Below, in pieces: positions 16,110 through 24,697 of a stretch of 41,513 bases of DNA. Below the pieces are notes generated by a model that was not told the origin of the DNA, made no database searches, and worked only from the letters and a program-made list of their open reading frames with translations. Source of the DNA: Clostridia bacterium (GTDB taxonomy: Bacteria > Bacillota > Clostridia > Peptostreptococcales > Anaerovoracaceae); assembly GCA_900754795.1 (NCBI GenBank), contig CAAEEA010000006.1, positions 1-41,513 on the forward strand, read 5' to 3'. The position numbers and the translations under genes are program-made. Within the stretch, counting starts at the first letter, position 1, and the number at the start of each line of letters is the position of its first letter.

Positions 16110-17603
16110 ATGAAAGAGAAAGACAAAGTGAGAGAAGTGAACATCACTTTCGGAAAAGCGCTGGGATGTATAATCGGACTGGTTATCGTACTGGCACTGG
16201 GATTCGCGATCATCGGACTGGATACCAAGGTAACCTTCCTGCTCGCGTCCGTAGTAGTGGGAATTTTCCTCGTAGCATACGGATACAAGCTGGAACAGGT
16301 AATGACCTGGTACATTGACGGAGGCAAGAGCTCCATCGAACTTATACTCATCCTCATGAGCGTAGGTACGGTAATCGGTACCTGGATGGCGTCGGGAACC
16401 GTTCCTACAATCATATACTACGGACTGAAAATGCTGACTCCGACATCATTCATGATTATCGGATTCCTGCTCTGCTGCCTGGTTTCCTTCTTCGTAGGAA
16501 GCTCATATTCGACTCTGGCGACTCTCGGAGTAGCTTTCGTCGGCATCGGCACAGGACTGGGAATGAACCTCGGTCTGGTAGCAGGTATGGTGCTTTCCGG
16601 AGCGATGTTCGGCGACAAGATGTCACCGTTCTCCGACACCACCAACCTGGCTCCGGCCGTTTCCGGAACTACAGTATACAGACATATCAATTCCATGATA
16701 TATACCGTAACTCCTACAATGATAATCTCCTTCGCGCTGTACACCATACTCAGCATGAAGTTTGATACCCATAACGCCGAGATGACTCTGGTAGACGAGA
16801 TGATCCACGGCATTGAAGCTACATACAATGTAACTCCGGTTCTTTTCATCGTACCTGTGTTCGTACTTACTCTGGCGCTGTTCAAGGTTCCGCCGGTAGT
16901 GGCCATGATCTCCAGCGCGTTCCTGGCGATCATCATGGGAACCATAACTCAGCAGGGACATATCGATCTGCTCACTCTCATAGATTCCATGGGCGTTGGA
17001 TTTGCCACCGAGACAGGTGTGCCTGAACTTGATTCCCTCATCAACAGAGGCGGTATCGTTTCAATGATGGAAGTTGTAGCCTGGACTCTGCTCACTCTTG
17101 GTATGGGTCACTGCCTCAAAGAGGCCGGTATCCTCGGAGCGTTCCTGGAGAAGCTGCTCGTCGTTGTAAAGAAACCGAAACACCTTGTAATCCTTACTCT
17201 GTGTTCATCACTGGTAACCGCGTGTCTGACCGCTTCCCAGTACCTGGCTATCATGCTCCCTGGAATGCTGCTCAGAGACCAGTACACCAAATTCAGACTC
17301 GACAAGAGACTGCTTTCCAGAACTCTTGAAGACGGCGGTACAATGTTCTCCTTCCTGATCCCTTGGGATACAGCCGGTATATATACCGCTTCCGTTCTGG
17401 GCATCGCTACCGTGACATACGCGCCTTACGCGTTCCTTTGCTGGATCAACCCGCTGGTGGCCGCGTTCTACGCTATCATAGGATTCGCCCAGTTCAAGGA
17501 TGAAAAGCTGCTCGAAGAAGACAGAAAAGCTCAGGAAGCCAAAGAAAGCGGAGTCGCCGAAGCTGCCGCTGAACAGCCGCAGGAGGCGCCGGAAGAAAAA
17601 TAG
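16110..17603 (+). CDS. NhaC-family Na+/H+ antiporter-type transporter
   Basis: A 497-aa integral membrane protein with about 11-12 hydrophobic segments. The segment GLVAGMVLSGAMFGDKMSPF followed by SDTTNLAPAVSGT is the NhaC signature. Family members exchange sodium, protons or organic acids (for example malate/lactate). In this operon it probably takes up or exports a substrate or product of the pathway. Codons are strongly biased, suggesting abundant protein. The C-terminus is a charged Glu/Ala-rich tail. AGGAGG lies before the ATG. Confidence 0.9.
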   Translation: MKEKDKVREVNITFGKALGCIIGLVIVLALGFAIIGLDTKVTFLLASVVVGIFLVAYGYKLEQVMTWYIDGGKSSIELILILMSVGTVIGTWMASGTVPTIIYYGLKMLTPTSFMIIGFLLCCLVSFFVGSSYSTLATLGVAFVGIGTGLGMNLGLVAGMVLSGAMFGDKMSPFSDTTNLAPAVSGTTVYRHINSMIYTVTPTMIISFALYTILSMKFDTHNAEMTLVDEMIHGIEATYNVTPVLFIVPVFVLTLALFKVPPVVAMISSAFLAIIMGTITQQGHIDLLTLIDSMGVGFATETGVPELDSLINRGGIVSMMEVVAWTLLTLGMGHCLKEAGILGAFLEKLLVVVKKPKHLVILTLCSSLVTACLTASQYLAIMLPGMLLRDQYTKFRLDKRLLSRTLEDGGTMFSFLIPWDTAGIYTASVLGIATVTYAPYAFLCWINPLVAAFYAIIGFAQFKDEKLLEEDRKAQEAKESGVAEAAAEQPQEAPEEK

Positions 17604-17626
17604 AAAAATAAAAGGAGGAAACCAAA

Positions 17627-18469
17627 ATGCAAAAAGTAGGAAAAGTAAAACTGCCTGAAGGCAAAAAAATCGCTCTCAATCTGGGATTCGATTTTGACTC
17701 CTCATCAGTATGGATGGAGTCCTTCGGAAAGACTTCGATGGTATACACCTCAAGAGGAGAATACGGCGCTGAGATAGGCGTGCCGAGAATTCTCAACCTG
17801 CTCGACAAATACGATATTAAATCGACTTTCTTCGTACCGGGTCATACCATCGACACTTATCCGGAGGTTTGCAAAGAGATACTGGCAAGAGGCCATGAGA
17901 TCTCACATCACGGCTATGTACACGAAGATCCGACTGATCTTCCTCTCAAAGAAGAAGAAGAGATCTTTGTAAAAGGACTCGAAGCTCTGGACAGGATCGG
18001 AGTAAAGCCTCTCGGCTACAGATCGCCGGGATTTGACTTCAGCCCTAACACCATAAGCATTCTGGAAAAATACGACATCAAGTATGACAGCAGCCTTATG
18101 GGTCAGGACTTCTACCCTTACTGCCCTGCTCCTTGCAAGGTTAACTTCGACAAAGGCAACGAATTCGGAGAACCGTCAAAGATCGTGGAAATGCCGGCTT
18201 CATGGTATATGGATGATTTCCCTCATTCAGAGTTCATCATGACGAGAACCGGAATGAAGCCTCAGAGCCAGATATTTGAGATCTGGTCGACGACTTTTGA
18301 CTACGGCGTAGACAACACTCAGAACGGACTGCTCAATGTAGCCATGCATCCGCAGGTTATAGGACGTCCGCACAACATCGTGATGCTTGAAAAATTCATC
18401 CGTCACGCTCTGGACAGAGGCGCGTGGATTGCTCCGTTTGCCGAAATTTACAAAGCAGTTGAATTCTAA
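17627..18469 (+). CDS. CE4 polysaccharide-deacetylase-family hydrolase
   Basis: A 280-aa NodB-homology protein. It has LGFDFD near the start (catalytic Asp region), the metal-binding HEISHHGYVHED block, the arginine motif YRSPGFDFSP, and a C-terminal MHPQVIGRP. There is no signal peptide, so it is cytoplasmic. This subgroup includes Helicobacter PgdA-like proteins and cyclic imidases, which open cyclic imides. With an amidohydrolase next door, ring or amide hydrolysis of a small molecule is more likely than cell-wall deacetylation (inference). Codon bias is high. Confidence 0.82.
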   Translation: MQKVGKVKLPEGKKIALNLGFDFDSSSVWMESFGKTSMVYTSRGEYGAEIGVPRILNLLDKYDIKSTFFVPGHTIDTYPEVCKEILARGHEISHHGYVHEDPTDLPLKEEEEIFVKGLEALDRIGVKPLGYRSPGFDFSPNTISILEKYDIKYDSSLMGQDFYPYCPAPCKVNFDKGNEFGEPSKIVEMPASWYMDDFPHSEFIMTRTGMKPQSQIFEIWSTTFDYGVDNTQNGLLNVAMHPQVIGRPHNIVMLEKFIRHALDRGAWIAPFAEIYKAVEF

Positions 18470-18496
18470 TCATAAAACATCTTTTCCAAAGCTGTT

Positions 18497-18520
18497 TCCC
18501 GCCCCGTCTGCGGGGCGGGA
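18497..18520 (+). other. Intercistronic hairpin before the amidohydrolase gene
   Basis: TCCCGCCCCG and CGGGGCGGGA pair perfectly (10 bp, TCTG loop). No T-run follows. As in the lysine operon, it lies after a codon-biased gene and before a less biased one. Confidence 0.6.
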
Positions 18521-18550
18521 CGGCCGGGAAAAGCCGGAAAGGAGAATGTC

Positions 18551-20149
18551 GTGGATAAGATTTATTATAACGGGAACATTTACGCTCTCGATAAAAAAGG
18601 AAGCAGATACACGGCAATAGGAACAGAAAACGGTAAAATAGCATTCCTCGGCACAGACGAAGAAGCGGCCGCGATCAACGCTGATCAGAGAGAAGACCTT
18701 AAAGGCCGTACTGTACTGCCGGGGTTTGTTGATTCTCACCTGCATATGCTAAATTACGCGTTTGTGAAAAAGTCTTATGAAATGTTTGACGCGTGTTCAA
18801 TAGAAGAGGTAGTGGCAAAAGGACAAGAAATTGAGAAAAGTATGATCGATCTTCCGCTCAGTCAGTGGATTTACGGACGCGGGTGGAACGAAGATAATTT
18901 TACCGATGAAAAAAGACCTTTGACACGATTCGACCTTGACAGAATTTCCACTGAAAGGCCGATACTTTTTATAAGGGTCTGCGGCCACAAGGCAGCTGTA
19001 AATACAAAAGCGCTGGAAACAATCATGGGTCTTGAACAGACAAAAGACTACATGTATCAGATAGATGCAGAAAACGGCATACTGACGGAAGCGTCGGTAA
19101 AACTTTGTTACAATGTAATGGAAGCTCCTACGGTAGATCAGATCAAAGATATGATACTGTTTGCCCAGAAAGATATAAACGCCCGCGGGATAACGGGAGT
19201 TGAAAGCGACAACTTCCTTTCTCTTCCGGGAAGAAACAGCGAGAGAATAATCAGAGCCTATAAGGAGCTGGAAGCCGAAGGAAAACTCACTCTGCGCGTC
19301 AGAGAGCAGGCCTCTTTCACCTGTTTCGAGGACATGAAGGAGTTTATCGACAAAGGCTACAGAACAGGCATGGGCGGAGAATATTATACCATCGGTCCGG
19401 TAAAGCTCTACGAAGACGGCTCTCTCGGAGCTAAAACCGCTCTGATGAACGAGCCTTACGTGGGAACAGACACCTACGGAACAGCCGTTCATGATCAGGA
19501 AGATACAGACAGGCTTGTCGACTATGCTTATAAGCGCGGCATGCAGATCATAATTCACGCCATAGGAGACAGAGCCTCCGACATGGTATGCGACGCGTAT
19601 ATCAAAGCAATCGAAAAATACGGAAGAAGAGACAGCCGGCTCATAATAAATCATTTGCAGGTAGTAAGCCCTGACCTCTTTGAAAAAATGAAAAAGTATG
19701 ATATAGTCGGATATATACAGCCTGTGTTTGTGGCAAGCGACAAAGACGTCATAGAAAAGCTCATGGGAAAAGAAGTCGCCGCCCGCTCATATATGTGGAA
19801 GACCATGGCAGACGCCGGCATCCTCTGCTGCGGCGGTTCTGACGCTCCCGTAGAGAGCTTTGACGTTCTGAGCAATATACAGCTCGCGGTGACAAGAGAC
19901 AGGATCGGCGAAGACACCGGCGGATGGCATCCGGAAGAAAAGCTCTCTGTTGACGAAGCCCTCAGGCTGTTTACCATCAATAACGCCAGAGGAAGCTTTA
20001 CGGAGGATAAAAGGGGCAGCCTGGAAGTCGGCAAGGACGCTGACATTACGATCCTGGAAGAAGATATCTACAGGACAGATCCTCACAGGATCTATGAAAT
20101 AAAGATAGAGGCTGCCATAGTGGCCGGAAAAGAAGTATATCGGAGTTAA
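18551..20149 (+). CDS. YtcJ-type metal-dependent amidohydrolase
   Basis: A 532-aa member of the amidohydrolase-3 family. Visible motifs are VDSHLHML (metal-binding HxH), GHKAAVN, KLYEDGSLGAKTALM, IHAIGDRASD and GGSDAPVE, all standard for YtcJ-like enzymes and close to full family length. It has no signal peptide. The GTG start has GGAAAGGAG upstream. It probably hydrolyses an amide, imide or similar bond of the operon's substrate; the specificity cannot be read. It ends 3 nt before the next gene. Confidence 0.88.
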   Translation: MDKIYYNGNIYALDKKGSRYTAIGTENGKIAFLGTDEEAAAINADQREDLKGRTVLPGFVDSHLHMLNYAFVKKSYEMFDACSIEEVVAKGQEIEKSMIDLPLSQWIYGRGWNEDNFTDEKRPLTRFDLDRISTERPILFIRVCGHKAAVNTKALETIMGLEQTKDYMYQIDAENGILTEASVKLCYNVMEAPTVDQIKDMILFAQKDINARGITGVESDNFLSLPGRNSERIIRAYKELEAEGKLTLRVREQASFTCFEDMKEFIDKGYRTGMGGEYYTIGPVKLYEDGSLGAKTALMNEPYVGTDTYGTAVHDQEDTDRLVDYAYKRGMQIIIHAIGDRASDMVCDAYIKAIEKYGRRDSRLIINHLQVVSPDLFEKMKKYDIVGYIQPVFVASDKDVIEKLMGKEVAARSYMWKTMADAGILCCGGSDAPVESFDVLSNIQLAVTRDRIGEDTGGWHPEEKLSVDEALRLFTINNARGSFTEDKRGSLEVGKDADITILEEDIYRTDPHRIYEIKIEAAIVAGKEVYRS

Positions 20150-20152
20150 AAT

Positions 20153-21250
20153 ATGGAAAAGCATGGTACCCGACGGATTTATAACATAGCAGTGATACCG
20201 GGTGACGGAGTCGGTCCGGAGGTGACGGAAGAAGGCGTCAGAGCTCTTCGAGCCATAGCCGCCGCTGACAGTTCTCTGGATTTCAGATTCACATATTACC
20301 CTTGGGGATGTAAATATTATCTTAAAACCGGCAGGATGATGGACGAAAACGGGCTGGATGACCTCTCTGCCAGCGACGCCATCCTGCTGGGAGCCGTCGG
20401 GGATCCGGAAGTTCCTGACCATATCTCTCTGTGGGATCTGCTCCTGCGTATAAGAAAAGGGTTTGACCAGTATATCAACCTCAGACCGGTAAAACTTCTC
20501 GAAGGCGCCCCCTGTCCGCTTAAAGGCAAGACGGGCAGAGACATTGACATGATTTTTGTCCGCGAGAACAGCGAGGGCGAATACGCGGGAAGGGGTCGCA
20601 TGACGGGAGTGGGGACTCCTGAAGAAACGGCCGTGCAGGAAGATATTTTTTCCCGCGCGGGATGCGAAAGAGTAATGCGCTATGCTTACGAACTGGCCTC
20701 AGAACAGGGAAAAACTCTGACCAGCATTACCAAGAGCAACGCCATAAATTACTCGATGGTCTTCTGGGATGAGATATTCAGAGAAATCGGCAGCGAGTAC
20801 AAAGACGTGAAGACGCGTTCATATCTTGTGGACGCGGCCAGCATGTTCATGGTAAAAGAACCGGAAAGATTTGAAGTCGTAGTGGCTTCAAATCTTTTCG
20901 GAGATATACTGACAGACCTTGGCGCGGCGATAGCCGGAGGAATGGGGCTTGCCGCCGGAGCCAATCTTGATCCGCTGCGCCGGTTTCCTTCGATGTTTGA
21001 GCCGATACACGGATCGGCGCCCGATATAGCGGGCAAGGGACTTGCCAATCCGATGGCGACAGTATGGGCAGTGAGTCAGATGCTTGATTTTCTGGGACAC
21101 AGAGAATGGGCCGCGTCGCTCATAGACGTCATAGAAAGCCTTCTGAAGGAGGGGCGGTGCCTTACCCCGGACATAGGGGGAAGGTCATCTACTTCCGAGG
21201 TCGGACAGGAGATTGCAGCGAGGATAGCGGCGCGGGAGGTAAAGGGATAA
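20153..21250 (+). CDS. Tartrate/D-malate-type beta-decarboxylating dehydrogenase
   Basis: A 365-aa member of the isocitrate/isopropylmalate dehydrogenase family. It has IPGDGVGPEV, the substrate loop FVRENSEGEYAGRGR, SITKSNA, the metal-binding ASNLFGDILTDLGAAIAGG and the NAD site EPIHGSAPDIAGKG. The VRENSEGEYAGRG and YSMVFWDE segments resemble tartrate/D-malate dehydrogenases more than LeuB, and no leu genes are nearby. It should oxidatively decarboxylate a 2-hydroxy-dicarboxylate arising in the pathway. The stop codon overlaps the next start (TAATG). Confidence 0.85.
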   Translation: MEKHGTRRIYNIAVIPGDGVGPEVTEEGVRALRAIAAADSSLDFRFTYYPWGCKYYLKTGRMMDENGLDDLSASDAILLGAVGDPEVPDHISLWDLLLRIRKGFDQYINLRPVKLLEGAPCPLKGKTGRDIDMIFVRENSEGEYAGRGRMTGVGTPEETAVQEDIFSRAGCERVMRYAYELASEQGKTLTSITKSNAINYSMVFWDEIFREIGSEYKDVKTRSYLVDAASMFMVKEPERFEVVVASNLFGDILTDLGAAIAGGMGLAAGANLDPLRRFPSMFEPIHGSAPDIAGKGLANPMATVWAVSQMLDFLGHREWAASLIDVIESLLKEGRCLTPDIGGRSSTSEVGQEIAARIAAREVKG

Positions 21251-22662
21251 TGCCATTGATAAGTTTTGATCTTGCGGGTCTGCTTCTGGACCCGTTTATG
21301 TTAATGTTTGTGACAATAGTCACCGGCCTGATATTCGGAAAGATAAAATTCGGAAAGTTCAGTTTCGGCTCGTCGGGAGCCATGTTCACCGGTCTTGTGA
21401 TCGGCTGGCTGGCATACCGGTATGCCGAATGGATATATTCCGCCGGAAACGATGACGCGCCGGGAATGGAGGCAGCGAAGCAGATCATAGAGGACAACGA
21501 CGGCATGGTCGTAAATTCCTACTTTTTTACGACGGCGCTGATCATATTCGTCGCGGCTGTAGGACTGCTGGCGGCGAAAGACCTGGGCATAGTTATCAAA
21601 AAATACGGCGGAAAGTTTATTGTTCTGGCGGTACTCATAACCTTTATAGGAGCGGGCGCCACATACGCGTGCACCGCTTTTTGCGCCAATACCAACTCTT
21701 ATGCCATAACAGGCGTCTATACGGGAGCCATGACAAGCTCGCCGGGGCTGGCTTCTGCCCTTGAAACGGCCAATTCACACGCTTCGGAGTTTGTAGCTGA
21801 CTATGAGGACAAGTCCGATGAAGAAAAAGAAAACATCCTTGAAATTCTCAGGCTTGATGAAGAATACAGCGGTATGACCGTTGAAAACACACAGAGCCTT
21901 ACCGATCAGGCAAAGCGTGATTACGTACGTATCGCGACGTCTCAGGTCGGAATAGGATCGGCTGTAGGCTATCCTTTCGGAGTGATAATAGTAATAATCG
22001 CGGTAAATTTCCTCAATGTCATATTTAAATTTGACGTTGAGAAAGAACGGCGCCGGTACATAGCGGAAATGGAAGCCGCCCGCAATATTTCCGGACTTCG
22101 CAGGATACCGACCAGACGGTTCAGCATTATTTCTTTCGCGGTGGTCTGCGGCTTCGGCTATCTTATCGGTTCGATAAAGATATGGATGGGACCGCTGGGA
22201 TATGTAAGTCTTGAATCCACCGGGGGAGTGCTCATAGGATCGCTGATTCTGGGCTACATAGGCAAGATAGGACCGCTCTATTTCAGAATGGATCCCAAGA
22301 TCATGGGAATAATAAGGGAACTGGCGCTCAGCTTTTTCCTGGCGGTAGTGGGACTGAATTACGGTTACGGAGCCGTTGACGCCGTAACCGGATCGGGAGT
22401 CATACTTGCTGTCGTAAGTCTTGTAGTCGGAAGCGTGGCAATCATGGCGGGATTCCTGGTGGGACGTTATGCGTTTAAACTTAACTGGATAATCCTTTCG
22501 GGAGCGATATGCGGGGGCATGACTTCAACTCCCGGACTGGGGGCGGCTACAGAAGCTGTCGGAAGCGACGACCCGGGCGCGGGATACGGAGCTACCTATC
22601 CTTTCGCGCTTCTTGGAATGGTGATATTCTCCATCGTGCTCAATAAACTGCCGATGCTTTAG
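21250..22662 (+). CDS. AspT/YidE-type membrane transporter
   Basis: A 470-aa protein of about 10 hydrophobic segments with two copies of the YidE/YbjL (aspartate-alanine exchanger) repeat: GAMTSSPGLASALETA in the first half and GGMTSTPGLGAATEAVG in the second. A soluble, acidic loop with ADYEDKSDEEKENILEIL follows the first repeat. The TrkA-C domains found in many relatives are absent. The ATG at 21250 overlaps the previous stop. It is the last gene of the operon and is likely a second carrier (dicarboxylate or amino acid). Confidence 0.82.
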   Translation: MPLISFDLAGLLLDPFMLMFVTIVTGLIFGKIKFGKFSFGSSGAMFTGLVIGWLAYRYAEWIYSAGNDDAPGMEAAKQIIEDNDGMVVNSYFFTTALIIFVAAVGLLAAKDLGIVIKKYGGKFIVLAVLITFIGAGATYACTAFCANTNSYAITGVYTGAMTSSPGLASALETANSHASEFVADYEDKSDEEKENILEILRLDEEYSGMTVENTQSLTDQAKRDYVRIATSQVGIGSAVGYPFGVIIVIIAVNFLNVIFKFDVEKERRRYIAEMEAARNISGLRRIPTRRFSIISFAVVCGFGYLIGSIKIWMGPLGYVSLESTGGVLIGSLILGYIGKIGPLYFRMDPKIMGIIRELALSFFLAVVGLNYGYGAVDAVTGSGVILAVVSLVVGSVAIMAGFLVGRYAFKLNWIILSGAICGGMTSTPGLGAATEAVGSDDPGAGYGATYPFALLGMVIFSIVLNKLPML

Positions 22663-22757
22663 GTCTCGGATAACGCAGTTATGCCACAAAATCTTCACAA
22701 AACTGACAAAAAACTCGCCTGCCGTAGCCGGAAAAGCTTGAAAAACAGCCATTTTCT

Positions 22758-22786
22758 TTGACTTGACCATTGATTTGTGGTAAAAT
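22758..22786 (+). promoter_or_regulatory. sigma-A promoter of the G5/3D protein gene
   Basis: TTGACT and TAAAAT with 17-bp spacing, about 29 nt before the ATG at 22815. Confidence 0.85.
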
Positions 22787-22814
22787 AGCAGGGTCACAAA
22801 GAATAGGAGGACTT

Positions 22815-23918
22815 ATGGTAGACAAACCAAAATGTAAGTTCGAGACTCTTGTGGAAAAGTTTTTTGAATACTGCAGGAAAGCCGCCGGTCACATCGACGA
22901 AAAGACTTTCCGGCAGAGAAAAACAGTCAGGATGTTCCGGGGGAATCATCCGAGAGTCTCCAAGACCATTGTGGTTACTGTTTGCACCTTAGCAGTTAGC
23001 TTAGTCATAGTAGGATTTGCGACACCTAAAACAGTTACGGTGAACATTGACGATTCTGCCCAGATCATAACGAAAGAGTACAAGACTACTTCTCTCAGGG
23101 TGGACAGTTTCATCGAAAACCACGAAATTGATTTTGTGTACGGTCAGGACATCATAGATGTTGAAATGTTTGATCCTGTTTCTGACGGAATGGAGATCAA
23201 CATCAAAAAGACCGTAGACATACCTGTCACGGCAGACGGAAAGACTCAGGTCGTAACCACCATGCCGGTGACGGTAAAAGAGCTTCTTAAAGAGCTCGGC
23301 ATCAAAGTCGGAGAAGACGATATAGTCGAACCCGCAATGGACCACGTGCTCATCAAGGGAGATGAGCTTCAGGTCAAACGAGTTACTACAGGTTATACCG
23401 AAGAAGAGGTCACTGTGGATTATCAGACGCGTACAGTGACGGATTACGGACTGGCCATCGGGGACAAAAAAGTCACCCAGGAGGGCTCTGTCGGAAAAAC
23501 AAAAAATACTTATCTTGTGACTTATATCGACGGAGTTGAGGCCTACAGAGAGCTGACCGAATCAGAAGTCCTGCAGCCTAAGCAGGATAAGATAATTTCT
23601 GTCGGAATGGGCGTTTCTTCGGGAGCTCCGGCAGGACTCCAGTATTCTGAGAAGATAAGCGGAGTCAGAGCTGTAGCGTATTACTTTGACGGAAATCCGA
23701 GAGGTTCCTACGGTCTGCCGTGTACTTACGGCACATGCGCCGTCGATCCTTCGGTGATACCTCTGGGCACAAAGCTTTACATCGAAGGTTACGGCTATGC
23801 CATAGCCAATGATGTGGGAGGAGCCATAAAAGGAAATATCGTAGACCTTTATATGGAAGACCCGAGCCAGTGCTACGCGTGGGGAGCAAGGACAGTCAAT
23901 GTATATGTGATAGGCTGA
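22815..23918 (+). CDS. G5/3D-domain cell-wall protein (YabE-like)
   Basis: A 367-aa membrane-anchored or secreted protein. One hydrophobic segment (TIVVTVCTLAVSLVIVGFA) follows a basic N-terminus. Next come DUF348-type repeats (KTVTVNIDDSAQIITKEYKT, KKTVDIPVTADGKTQVVT), a G5-like region, and a C-terminal 3D domain with the aspartates in CAVDPSVIPLGTKLYIEGYG, ANDVGGAIKGN and VDLYMED. Such proteins are murein hydrolases related to YabE, YocH and resuscitation factors. ATAGGAGG precedes the ATG. It has its own promoter and no operon partner. Confidence 0.88.
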   Translation: MVDKPKCKFETLVEKFFEYCRKAAGHIDEKTFRQRKTVRMFRGNHPRVSKTIVVTVCTLAVSLVIVGFATPKTVTVNIDDSAQIITKEYKTTSLRVDSFIENHEIDFVYGQDIIDVEMFDPVSDGMEINIKKTVDIPVTADGKTQVVTTMPVTVKELLKELGIKVGEDDIVEPAMDHVLIKGDELQVKRVTTGYTEEEVTVDYQTRTVTDYGLAIGDKKVTQEGSVGKTKNTYLVTYIDGVEAYRELTESEVLQPKQDKIISVGMGVSSGAPAGLQYSEKISGVRAVAYYFDGNPRGSYGLPCTYGTCAVDPSVIPLGTKLYIEGYGYAIANDVGGAIKGNIVDLYMEDPSQCYAWGARTVNVYVIG

Positions 23919-24027
23919 CAATTAAATAATGATCAGACGGGTCGTCCCGGAGAAGACTTTAAAGGATTCTTCGAGGCGGCTTTATTTTTTGACCGGTTAT
24001 CTGTCATACTAAGCATGAGGAAAGGAG

Positions 24028-24432
24028 ATGATTCAAATTATTTACGGATATATCCGGGTTTCAAGCGCAGACCAGAATGAAGACCGGCAGATTACGGCGC
24101 TCAGAGAAAAAGGTATCCCGGAGACCTGATCTACGTCATGAGTATTGACCGTCTGGGTCGAAACTATAAGGAGATACAGGAACAGTGGCGGATACTCACT
24201 CAGGAAAAAAAGGCCGATGTGTGCGTTCTTGATATGCCTCTGCTTGACACGAGACAGTGAAAGAGAGAACATAAAAAAACGGCAGGCTCAGGGAATCGCC
24301 GCGGCGAAAGCCCGGGGAGTGAGGTTCGGACGGCCTCCGCTGCCTCTGCCGGAAAATTTCGGAAAAGTATATGATGAATGGATAAGCAAAAAACTTACAC
24401 TTTTGCAGACCGGACAGCGGTGCAAAAACTGA
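24028..24432 (+). pseudogene. Decayed serine recombinase (resolvase/invertase family)
   Basis: The start MIQIIYGYIRVSSADQNEDR with catalytic serine reads to a stop at about 24128. The frame then shifts: LIYVMSIDRLGRNYKEIQEQ continues to a second stop near 24260, and a C-terminal piece ENIKKRQAQGIAAAKARGVR with FGRPPLPLPENF follows. The parts are collinear with resolvases but internal segments, including much of the catalytic domain, are missing. A good ribosome site (AAAGGAG) survives. It is a relic of a mobile element. Confidence 0.85.
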
Positions 24433-24467
24433 TTCCCGGAACTAAAAGAAGAAGGGAGCTACATCAG

Positions 24468-24680
24468 ATGAAACGCGAGATCATGGAAGGCCGGAGTTTT
24501 GGAAAGTGGGAAGTTCTCAGCTATGACGGCTGTTATGACCACAAAAAATCCTTTTACCTGTGCCGGTGCGGCGGATGCGGAGAAATACACAGAGTGAGAG
24601 CCGACAGGCTAAAAGCGGGCAAGAGCACCCAGTGCTTTAACTGCGCCAGAAGACAGAACAGAAAAGCGGCAGCCAGATAA
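24468..24680 (+). CDS. Small zinc-ribbon protein, phage-like
   Basis: A 70-aa protein starting MKREIMEGRSFGKWEVLSYD. It has CRCGGCGEIHRV and CFNCARRQ, a four-cysteine zinc ribbon. The layout GxxFGKWxVL...CxCGxCG...LKxGxSxxCxxC is common in phage and mobile-element proteins that carry AP2 or HNH partners, but none is attached here. GAAGGGAG precedes this ATG; an upstream in-frame ATG at 24378 lies within the recombinase remnant. It could be a fragment of a larger protein. Confidence 0.6.
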   Translation: MKREIMEGRSFGKWEVLSYDGCYDHKKSFYLCRCGGCGEIHRVRADRLKAGKSTQCFNCARRQNRKAAAR

Positions 24681-24697
24681 GCCCGCCGGCTGCAAAA

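Noticed and set aside
20153..21250. LeuB (leucine biosynthesis)
   Set aside because: No leuACD neighbours; the loop FVRENSEGEYAGRGR and the sigma-54 catabolic operon fit a tartrate/D-malate-type enzyme better.
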